Positions 17,746 through 24,276 of a stretch of DNA of 64,000 nt are shown piece by piece. Below the pieces are notes generated by a model. That model saw nothing but the letters and a program-made list of their open reading frames with translations, was not told the origin of the DNA and did not search any database. The stretch is from JAAFJM01 sp964529175. Its GTDB lineage: Bacteria > Bacteroidota > Bacteroidia > UKL13-3. Both the position numbers and the translations under genes were made by a program. The number at the start of each line of letters is the position of its first letter. Within the stretch, counting starts at the first letter, position 1. The stretch lies in the NCBI GenBank assembly GCA_964529175.1, contig CAZGVO010000001.1, positions 1-64,000 of the forward strand, in the 5' to 3' direction.

Positions 17746-18735
17746 ATGTACGGAAATGCTTACATCGATCCTAATGAAAAAGCCAATGCAATGCTTGCAG
17801 GTGAGGATCCAATTAAATTAGCTGAATTTGAAGCACGTATAGCACGTGGCGAAAAAATTGAACCAAAAGACTGGATGCCTAAAGAATATAGGAAACAGTT
17901 AATCAGGATGATTGAACAACATGGTCATTCGGAAATTATTGGTGCTTTGCCTGAAGGTACTTGGATTACCCGTGCACCTGGTTTTAAACGTAAATTAGCT
18001 TTAATGGCTAAAGTACAAGACGAAGTTGGTCACGCACAATTACTTTATAGTGCTGCCGAAACTTTAGGTAAAAGCCGTGAGGACATGATTAATGATTTGA
18101 TTACTGGTAAATCAAAATATTCAAATGTATTTAACTACCCTGCATACACTTGGGCCGATGCCTGTATTATAGCATGGTTAATTGATGCTGGTGCAATTAT
18201 TAACCAAGTAGCAAATGCTAAAGGCAGTTATGGCCCTTATTGCAGAGCATTAGATAGAATTTGTACAGAAGAAAGTTTCCATTTAAAATATGGTCATGAT
18301 AACGTAGTTACATTAGCTACAGGAACACCAACTCAACGCAAAATGGTTCAAGAAGCATTAACCCGTTGGTGGCCACCAATTATGCATTTTTTTGGTCCAA
18401 GTGATAAAATATCGAGCCATACCGAAATACTAATGCGTTGGAAGGTAAAAATGGCAAGTAACGATGATATGCGCCAACAATTCTTAAACATGTACGTTCC
18501 AAAAATTTGGGATTTAGGTTTAGTAATTCCAGATGCTAATTTGAAGAAAAACGAAGAAACAGGCAAATGGGATTATACCGAACCAGATTGGGATGAATTT
18601 AAACGTGTAATTAATGGTGGTGGACCTTGTAATGCAGAGCGTTTAGCAGTGCGCAGAATGGCTGAAGAAAAAGGCCGTTGGGTACGTGCAGCACTATTAA
18701 GAAAAGACGAAAAATACGTTACACCGCTAGCATAG
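17746..18735 (+). CDS. paaA: 1,2-phenylacetyl-CoA epoxidase, catalytic subunit PaaA
   Basis: Di-iron ferritin-like subunit that epoxidises the ring of phenylacetyl-CoA. Iron ligands appear in the two helix pairs: E63 region (HSEIIG), E93-VG-H96 (QDEVGHAQ), and E175/E176 with H179 (TEESFH). The 329-residue length and motifs such as GSYGPYCRALDRIC and RWWPPIMHFFGPSD are diagnostic of PaaA. It acts in the cytoplasm with PaaB, PaaC and the reductase PaaE. It follows the TetR gene and leads a series of paa genes separated by unusually long repeat-filled spacers. Confidence 0.97.
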   Translation: MYGNAYIDPNEKANAMLAGEDPIKLAEFEARIARGEKIEPKDWMPKEYRKQLIRMIEQHGHSEIIGALPEGTWITRAPGFKRKLALMAKVQDEVGHAQLLYSAAETLGKSREDMINDLITGKSKYSNVFNYPAYTWADACIIAWLIDAGAIINQVANAKGSYGPYCRALDRICTEESFHLKYGHDNVVTLATGTPTQRKMVQEALTRWWPPIMHFFGPSDKISSHTEILMRWKVKMASNDDMRQQFLNMYVPKIWDLGLVIPDANLKKNEETGKWDYTEPDWDEFKRVINGGGPCNAERLAVRRMAEEKGRWVRAALLRKDEKYVTPLA

Positions 18736-18747
18736 AAGATTGAAAAG

Positions 18748-18822
18748 TTATAAGGTTTTGAAAGATTAGAAAGTTCAATTTATTTTAACTTTCTAATCTT
18801 TGTTACATTCAAAACCTTGTAA
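18748..18822. repeat. Long inverted repeat in the paaA-downstream spacer
   Basis: The inner arms AAAGATTAGAAAGTT (18761-18775) and AACTTTCTAATCTTT (18787-18801) are perfect complements. The outer arms TTATAAGGTTTTGAA (18748-18762) and TTCAAAACCTTGTAA (18808-18822) pair with one mismatch. The left half is purine-rich and made of AAAGATT/AAGGTT-like words. Related repeats fill the other paa spacers. Confidence 0.75.
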
Positions 18823-18851
18823 TTAAAAACAACAACTTTGTAATTGAAAAC

Positions 18852-19235
18852 ATGGCTAAAATTGAAACATTTGAAGACCTTGAAATTTGGAAAAAATCAA
18901 TTGACTTATATGTTGAGGTATACTCAGTGTGTGAAAAAGGCAGTTTAAAAACTGATTTCGGTGCTAAAGATCAATTAAGAAGAGCTGTACTTTCTATTTC
19001 AAACAATATTGCTGAAGGTTTTGAATATGAAAATAATCTTCAATTTATTCGTTTTTTAAGATACTCAAAAGGTTCTGCAGGAGAGGTAAGAAGCATGATT
19101 CATGCTTTTTACAAAACAAAACAAATTGATGACGCTACTCATGAAAGATTAATTAATGAGGTGCTTATAATTTCAAAAAGCATAAAAAACTTTCTTAAAT
19201 ATCTTACTAGCAATTTACAAAATGCAAAGAAATAA
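18852..19235 (+). CDS. Four-helix-bundle protein (23S rRNA intervening-sequence type)
   Basis: A 127-residue helical protein with the family pattern FEDLEIWKKSIDLYVEVY, LRRAVLSISNNIAEGFE, FIRFLRYSKGSAGEVRSM and a final long helix. This is the S23/IVP family (TIGR02436), originally seen inside 23S rRNA intervening sequences and common as a stray gene in Bacteroidota. Its biochemical function is unknown; some relatives bind nucleic acid or act with reverse transcriptases. Here it lies inside the paa operon, bounded by inverted repeats, which suggests insertion as a small mobile unit. It has no evident link to phenylacetate metabolism. Confidence 0.9.
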   Translation: MAKIETFEDLEIWKKSIDLYVEVYSVCEKGSLKTDFGAKDQLRRAVLSISNNIAEGFEYENNLQFIRFLRYSKGSAGEVRSMIHAFYKTKQIDDATHERLINEVLIISKSIKNFLKYLTSNLQNAKK

Positions 19236-19300
19236 GTTAGAAAGATTGAAAAGTATAGCATGTTAACAAAACCTTGTAATCTTTTAAACCTTCTAAACTT
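19234..19300. repeat. Imperfect inverted repeat before paaB
   Basis: AAGTTAGAAAGATTGAAAAG (19234-19253) and CTTTTAAACCTTCTAAACTT (19281-19300) are imperfect inverted copies with one-base bulges. The left arm overlaps the stop of the four-helix-bundle gene. Same word family as the other paa spacers. Confidence 0.55.
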
Positions 19301-19320
19301 TATAATTAATTAACAAAAAA

Positions 19321-19692
19321 ATGATAAACTCACTCGATCCTCGCATAAAGCGCGAGCAAATAAATGAAGATAATACCATTGCTCCATTAACCGAAATGGA
19401 TCAATTTGAAACATACGAAGTGTTTCATCAGAAAAAACGTGGTGACCAACATGTACACGTAGGTATAGTGCATGCACCAAATGCTGAAATGGCATTGCTT
19501 TTTGGAAAAGAACAGTTTGGCCGCAGAGGTTTAAGCGTAAATATTTGGGTAGTTAAAACCAGCAATGTTTTTGCATCGGATTACGATGATGCTGACATTT
19601 TTGAAACAGTACCTGAAAAACAGTACCGCGAAGCAGGGGGCTATAAAGTAATGGACAAAATTAACAAGTACAAAAAGGAAAATAAAGTTTAA
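19321..19692 (+). CDS. paaB: 1,2-phenylacetyl-CoA epoxidase subunit PaaB
   Basis: Small subunit (123 aa) of the phenylacetyl-CoA epoxidase, thought to bridge PaaAC dimers. Seen: the PaaB core FETYEVFHQKKRGDQHVHVG, HAPNAEMALLFGKEQF, RRGLSVNIWVVKTSNV and a C-terminal lysine-rich tail. The N-terminal about 25 residues are longer than in proteobacterial PaaB, as is usual in this phylum. It lies downstream of the inserted four-helix-bundle gene. Confidence 0.95.
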   Translation: MINSLDPRIKREQINEDNTIAPLTEMDQFETYEVFHQKKRGDQHVHVGIVHAPNAEMALLFGKEQFGRRGLSVNIWVVKTSNVFASDYDDADIFETVPEKQYREAGGYKVMDKINKYKKENKV

Positions 19693-19701
19693 TAATTGAA
19701 A

Positions 19702-19794
19702 ATTACAAGATTAAAAGATTACAAAGTTGAATATGTTATTGATAAAAACTAAACAATTTAACTTTTAATTTTTCAATCTTTTTAAACTTGTAAT
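19702..19794. repeat. Inverted repeat in the paaB-paaC spacer
   Basis: ATTACAAG (19702-19709) pairs with CTTGTAAT (19787-19794), with partial complementarity continuing inward (AAAGATTACAAAGTT against AACTTTTAATTTTTCAATC). It is purine-rich on the left and pyrimidine-rich on the right, like its sister spacers. Confidence 0.6.
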
Positions 19795-19804
19795 AAAAAA
19801 GCAT

Positions 19805-20554
19805 ATGGAACACATCAAAGAATTATTATATAAAATGGCCGATGACTTGTTAGTTATTGGACATAGAAACAGCGAGTGGACGGGCTTAGGACCAATATTG
19901 GAAGAAGATATTGCATTTTCATCTATGGCTCAAGATAAAATTGGTCATTCGCAAGCTTTGTTTCAAATATTACACGAACTTGGTGAACCTGAACCTGATA
20001 CAAACGCATTTATGCGCGAAGCAAAACAGTTTCACAACGCACAGTTTTTAGAATTACAAAACGATGATTACGATTTTTCAACTATCCGTCACTTTTTGTT
20101 TGACCACGCTGACCAATTACGTTTTGACAACTTAGCAAATAGTAGTTACGAACCTTTGGCAAAAGTAGCTCGCAAAATAAAGGGTGAGTTAAAGTACCAC
20201 GTTTTTCATGCTGATATTTGGTTAAACAAATTAGGAAATGGAAATGAAGAAAGTCATGCACGTATGCAAACTGCTTTAAACAATGCTTGGAATTACGCTT
20301 TAGGTATGTTTGAAAAAGGCGATTACGAAGCTCAATTAATTGCTGACAACATATTTGAAGGTGAACAATCCCTGCAAAACAGATGGTTAGCTGTAATTAC
20401 TCCAATCATTGAAAAAGCCAATTTAAAAATTCCTACGGAAAAAGATTGGGAACCAGTTTTAGGCGGTAGAAAAGGTTATCATACCGAAAACTTAGAGCAA
20501 TTGGTAACAGAAATGAGCGAGGTTTTTAGAATAGAACCCGGAGCTGAATGGTAA
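19805..20554 (+). CDS. paaC: 1,2-phenylacetyl-CoA epoxidase subunit PaaC
   Basis: Structural ferritin-like partner of PaaA (249 aa). It shows the PaaC pattern: LVIGHRNSEWTGLGPILEED near residue 16-35, FSSMAQDKIGHSQALF, FLFDHADQLRF, YHVFHADIWLNKLGNG, and a C-terminal VLGGRKGYHTENLEQLV. The fold keeps four long helices, though PaaC does not bind the catalytic irons. It lies between paaB and paaD with about 110- and 130-base spacers full of inverted repeats. Confidence 0.96.
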   Translation: MEHIKELLYKMADDLLVIGHRNSEWTGLGPILEEDIAFSSMAQDKIGHSQALFQILHELGEPEPDTNAFMREAKQFHNAQFLELQNDDYDFSTIRHFLFDHADQLRFDNLANSSYEPLAKVARKIKGELKYHVFHADIWLNKLGNGNEESHARMQTALNNAWNYALGMFEKGDYEAQLIADNIFEGEQSLQNRWLAVITPIIEKANLKIPTEKDWEPVLGGRKGYHTENLEQLVTEMSEVFRIEPGAEW

Positions 20555-20570
20555 TGAATTAAAAGATTAT

Positions 20571-20652
20571 AAAGATTGCAAGGCTTAAAAGATTAGAAAA
20601 AATTCAAAGCAATACCTAATTAACCTTGTAATCTTTCAACTTTGCAATCTTT
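20571..20652. repeat. Inverted repeat in the paaC-paaD spacer
   Basis: AAAGATTGCAA (20571-20581) is a perfect inverse of TTGCAATCTTT (20642-20652). Inward, AAAAGATTA near 20587-20595 pairs loosely with GTAATCTTT near 20628-20636. Fourth member of the spacer repeat family of this operon. Confidence 0.65.
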
Positions 20653-20684
20653 CCAACACTATAATTTTTTAATTAAAAGCAAAA

Positions 20685-21170
20685 ATGATTACCGAAAAAG
20701 AAATTTGGTCAGCACTTGAAATAGTAAAAGACCCAGAAATTCCAACATTAAGTATGGTAGATATGGGAATAATTACCAAAGTAGAAGTAAGAGGTGAAAG
20801 CAATGTATATGTTGAAATGACTCCAACTTTTACAGGTTGCCCTGCAATAAAAATGATGGAAAATATGGTGGCAGATAGGCTTAAAGAAATTGGCATTGAA
20901 ACCATACAAGTTACCACCACTTTTGATAAACCTTGGAATAGCAATAAATTGACTGAACGCGGTTTGATGTGTTTAAAAAAACATGGCCTTGCTCCTCCTC
21001 CAAAACACGAAGGCGAAATAACCATGGAATTATTAGAACATAGTGTGTGCCCGCATTGCGGCAGCAAAAATACAGATATGAAAACACCTTTTGGCCCCAC
21101 ACTTTGCCGCAGCATGCATTACTGCAATAATTGCCTGCAAGCGTTTGAACAATTCAAACCAGTGGTTTAA
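20685..21170 (+). CDS. paaD: PaaD, phenylacetyl-CoA epoxidase maturation protein
   Basis: A 161-residue protein with an N-terminal MIP18/DUF59 domain (ALEIVKDPEIPTLSMVDMGII, TPTFTGCPA) and a C-terminal zinc-ribbon-like part with cysteine pairs CPHCG and CNNC and a lone Cys in TLCRSM. PaaD is thought to help insert iron-sulfur or iron centres into the epoxidase. It closes this paa run: the expected paaE reductase is not next, and a convergent barrel gene overlaps its last 4 bases. Confidence 0.95.
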   Translation: MITEKEIWSALEIVKDPEIPTLSMVDMGIITKVEVRGESNVYVEMTPTFTGCPAIKMMENMVADRLKEIGIETIQVTTTFDKPWNSNKLTERGLMCLKKHGLAPPPKHEGEITMELLEHSVCPHCGSKNTDMKTPFGPTLCRSMHYCNNCLQAFEQFKPVV

Positions 21171-22243
21171 GGACTTACCAAATGGATTCCTACATTTAAA
21201 TACAAGGGATTAGTTAAATGATTTTCTATGTAATAAGCATCTTTATTACCAAGTAATCTTACATTATCTCCCTTATCAATGTTAAAATTGTAGTTAATTC
21301 TATAACCAGCTTGAACAGTTAACCAAATAAACCCAGTAAGTAATTTTTCGTAAGTTACCCTAGCACGTATTTCGCTTCGTCTTAATTCCAAATCATTATA
21401 AGGCGAGGCCCTTGAGCCATTGGTATTTAAAATTGAATAACTATTACCTTCTAATTCATACCCAACTAATAATAAGTTCCTGGCATTAAATGAGCGCCTA
21501 ACTGCTAACCTAGCAGGAAACAAGGCTTCAATACCCCATTTTCTATTCACAAAAGTATGATTGAATAAAATTAAAGGAATATACCCCAGCGCACCCGGTC
21601 TGTAAGTTCTGCTTGCTCCAAATGCAATCATTGACCTATCGTTTCGTTTTATACCGTATAACGCAGCAATTGTAATTTTGGGTTTCACTAATTGATCAAC
21701 TAAATTGCTACTACCAAAATTATAATTTCCATTGGCATCGGCCGAACCAAAGGCTAAAATAAAGTGCTTATCGTTTAACGGTTTAAAAACAGTAGTATTA
21801 AATCCTGTTGAACTTAAACCTTCGTTGGTTAAATTTCTTATTACATAATTATTTGAAGTGTAGCTGTTGGTAAAATATTGATTTTGTAAATAACTTACTC
21901 CCAAATTTACCAATAATTTAGTATTTGAAATAATTGGAAAATTAGCTGCTAAACGCAAACCACCTGAGCCACTTAAATCTGCAGTGCCATGTTTAATATT
22001 ACCACCAGTAGCATAGTTATCATGGGTTTCCATTTTATGTGCCATTTGATAATCGTATCCAATACTTATAAGTTTATTTGGACTTAAACCTAAAACCTTA
22101 GAGGTACAATACGTTTTTATATTGGTTGCTGGTGTAGCATTTTCATATAAACTAAAGTCAATTTCTTCTTCCACTAAACTGTCTTTTTGTGCGTTTGCTA
22201 ACAAAAAAGAAAATGATAAAATAACAAGTATAATATGCTTCAT
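21167..22243 (-). CDS. Outer-membrane beta-barrel-like protein (DUF6268-like)
   Basis: A 358-residue protein with a clear signal peptide (ending LLANAQ). The rest consists of alternating hydrophobic strands with turns rich in Asn and Gly and a C-terminal strand ending LYLNVGIHLVSP, as expected for an outer-membrane barrel. It resembles the DUF6268 barrels of Bacteroidota, an assignment made by eye. Nothing identifies a transported substrate. Its 3' end overlaps paaD by 4 bases, in a convergent arrangement. Confidence 0.7.
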   Translation of the reverse strand: MKHIILVILSFSFLLANAQKDSLVEEEIDFSLYENATPATNIKTYCTSKVLGLSPNKLISIGYDYQMAHKMETHDNYATGGNIKHGTADLSGSGGLRLAANFPIISNTKLLVNLGVSYLQNQYFTNSYTSNNYVIRNLTNEGLSSTGFNTTVFKPLNDKHFILAFGSADANGNYNFGSSNLVDQLVKPKITIAALYGIKRNDRSMIAFGASRTYRPGALGYIPLILFNHTFVNRKWGIEALFPARLAVRRSFNARNLLLVGYELEGNSYSILNTNGSRASPYNDLELRRSEIRARVTYEKLLTGFIWLTVQAGYRINYNFNIDKGDNVRLLGNKDAYYIENHLTNPLYLNVGIHLVSP

Positions 22244-22324
22244 AAAATATTTTATTTCAATAACAAAAAATAAATTCGATTGTTTAATAAATTAAAAATA
22301 AATTGCTCAAATAAACAATAAATT

Positions 22325-22741
22325 ATGGAAAATGAAAACTTTGCTCAAAAGGCCAAAAGAGTTACAGTAAATGTTACAAGAAAGGTTCTCCTTGTTTTAG
22401 CTGCAATCATAATAATAACTTTTGCTTTTATTTATTGGGGAAAATACGAAAGTGGTATTATGGCAGGCAAAGTTTTACGTATCAGCCAAAAAGGGTTTAT
22501 TTTTAAAACTTACGAAGGCAAACTAAATTTAGAAACTTTTGGCGCATTAAAAGGCGCTAGCCCCATAGCCGAATCTTTCGATTTTTCTGTAGAAAGTGGC
22601 GATACATTAGTTATAAATCAATTAGAACAAGTTTCGTTAACTGGAGAAAGAGTTAACTTATATTTTATAAAACGTTATATGACTTTTCCTTGGCGTGGCG
22701 AATCAAAATACTTTGTTACCCAAGTAGAAAGATCGAAATAA
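22325..22741 (+). CDS. Conserved membrane-anchored hypothetical protein
   Basis: A 138-residue protein with one membrane helix at about residues 19-41 and a small beta-rich extracytoplasmic domain (IMAGKVLRISQKGFIFKTYEGKL, FDFSVESGDTLV, YFVTQVE). Such short proteins occur widely in Bacteroidota and have sometimes been mislabelled 6-phosphogluconate dehydrogenase; no dehydrogenase motif is present. Function unknown. It ends directly before the first of two long twin hairpins. Confidence 0.7.
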   Translation: MENENFAQKAKRVTVNVTRKVLLVLAAIIIITFAFIYWGKYESGIMAGKVLRISQKGFIFKTYEGKLNLETFGALKGASPIAESFDFSVESGDTLVINQLEQVSLTGERVNLYFIKRYMTFPWRGESKYFVTQVERSK

Positions 22742-22748
22742 CTCAAAT

Positions 22749-22797
22749 AAAAATCCCCGAAATTTGTCAGTTGAACTGACAAATTTCGGGGATTTTT
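22749..22797. terminator. Twin hairpin, upstream copy (24-base perfect stem)
   Basis: AAAAATCCCCGAAATTTG with GTCAGTT forms a 24-base arm (22749-22772) perfectly complementary to 22774-22797 around a single G. The ends are A- and T-rich, so it can terminate in both directions. A near-identical copy follows the DUF4143 gene. Confidence 0.85.
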
Positions 22798-22812
22798 ATT
22801 TATACTTGCAGC

Positions 22813-23994
22813 ATGAAAATTAATCGAATTGCTAAAAATCAGATTGAAAAACTGCTCAAACAATTCCCTGCCGTTGGGCTTGTTGGACCTAGGCAGTGTG
22901 GTAAAACTACAATCGCGCTTACTATTCAAAAAGAGCTAAAAAATAATGCCGATTATTTTGATTTAGAAAGTCCTGCTGACTTACGTAAGTTTAATGATAT
23001 AGAATTTTTTTTAAGTCAAAATCAAAACTCAAACTTTATTATAGATGAAGTTCAAAGATTACCCGATTTGTTTCCTGTATTGCGTTCTGTTATTGATAAA
23101 AAAAGAAAAGCCGGAAGGTTTTTATTATTGGGTTCAGCTACTCCCGAAATGGTTAAAGGCGCATCTGAATCGTTAGCTGGAAGAATTTATTATATAGAAG
23201 CACATCCATTTAATATTACTGAATTACCTCAAAAACTAAATACACAAACTAAGCATTGGTTTAGAGGTGGTTTTCCTGATGCTTATACTGCCAAAAACGA
23301 TGAAGCTTGGTTTTTATGGATGGATGGTTTTGCAAGAACTTTTGTAGAAAGAGATTTAAATTCATTATTTGGAACTAATTTTTCGCCACAAATTATGTTT
23401 AGATTATGGCGTATGTTAGCACATCATCATGCAGGAATTTGGAATGCAAATTCGTTTGCCAAAGGTCTTGATATAAGCCAAACTACTACTAATCGCTATC
23501 TTGATCATTTGGAAGGTGCATATATGATAAGAAAACTAAATCCATTTCATATCAATATAAAAAAGCGTTTGGTAAAAAGTCCAAAAGTTTATATCAGAGA
23601 TAGTGGTTTATTGCATTACTTATTAGATATTCATGGTACAAAAACTTTGTTTAACCACATGGCAGTTGGTAATTCGTGGGAAGGTTATGTAATTGAACAA
23701 ATTATTCAATTATTACCTAGAACAATTCAGCCTTATTATTACAGAACACACGATGGAAGTGAAGTAGATTTGGTATTGATAAAAGGCATTAAACCTATTG
23801 CTTGCATAGAAATAAAATATTCAACATCACCAACGGTTTCTAAGGGTTTAACAGAAAGCATTAAGGATTTAAATTCAAAACACAATTTTATTGTTACTCC
23901 ATCAAAAGAAAATTCATACTTTATAAACAAACAAGTGGAAGTAGTAGGTTTAACAAGCTTTTTGGCTGATATATTACCAAATATAATAAAATAA
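22813..23994 (+). CDS. AAA ATPase with DUF4143 (AAA_14) domain
   Basis: A 393-residue protein. The N-terminal ATPase domain has Walker A GPRQCGKTT (residues 25-33), Walker B FIIDEVQRLP and a GSATPE sensor segment. A winged-helix-like middle (FAKGLDISQTTTNRYLDHLE) is followed by the C-terminal DUF4143 domain with a nuclease-like arrangement HDGSEVDLVLIKG...IACIEIKYS, reminiscent of the PD-(D/E)XK core. The family is widely and patchily distributed, often carried as single mobile genes, with no firm function. Here it is bracketed by two almost identical palindromic hairpins, so the cassette may have moved as a unit. Confidence 0.9.
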   Translation: MKINRIAKNQIEKLLKQFPAVGLVGPRQCGKTTIALTIQKELKNNADYFDLESPADLRKFNDIEFFLSQNQNSNFIIDEVQRLPDLFPVLRSVIDKKRKAGRFLLLGSATPEMVKGASESLAGRIYYIEAHPFNITELPQKLNTQTKHWFRGGFPDAYTAKNDEAWFLWMDGFARTFVERDLNSLFGTNFSPQIMFRLWRMLAHHHAGIWNANSFAKGLDISQTTTNRYLDHLEGAYMIRKLNPFHINIKKRLVKSPKVYIRDSGLLHYLLDIHGTKTLFNHMAVGNSWEGYVIEQIIQLLPRTIQPYYYRTHDGSEVDLVLIKGIKPIACIEIKYSTSPTVSKGLTESIKDLNSKHNFIVTPSKENSYFINKQVEVVGLTSFLADILPNIIK

Positions 23995-24041
23995 AATCCC
24001 CGAAAATTGTCAGTTAAACTGACAATTTTCGGGGATTTTAT
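23991..24041. terminator. Twin hairpin, downstream copy (25-base perfect stem)
   Basis: The arm starting ATAAAATCCCCGAAAATTGT (23991-24015) is perfectly complementary to 24017-24041 around a single A. It overlaps the DUF4143 stop codon. The core CCCCGAAA..TTGTCAGTT is shared with the hairpin at 22749. The rest of the gap to polA holds only AT-rich low-complexity words. Confidence 0.85.
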
Positions 24042-24276
24042 TTTTAAGTTTTGCTTATTTTCAACATATTATTCTTGCAATTCTAGTAAATTATTTTTTG
24101 TGTAAATAATCGTTCACTACATTTTAAGTCAATTTGCCAAATAAAAATATTAAAGTTTTTCTGTTAAACTTATAAACTATTCCATACTTCATCATTCATA
24201 GTTTCTAATTCCTACATTTTCATTCAAAATTCAACATCCATAATCCAAAATTTAAGTATTTTCTTATCTTGCAGCC

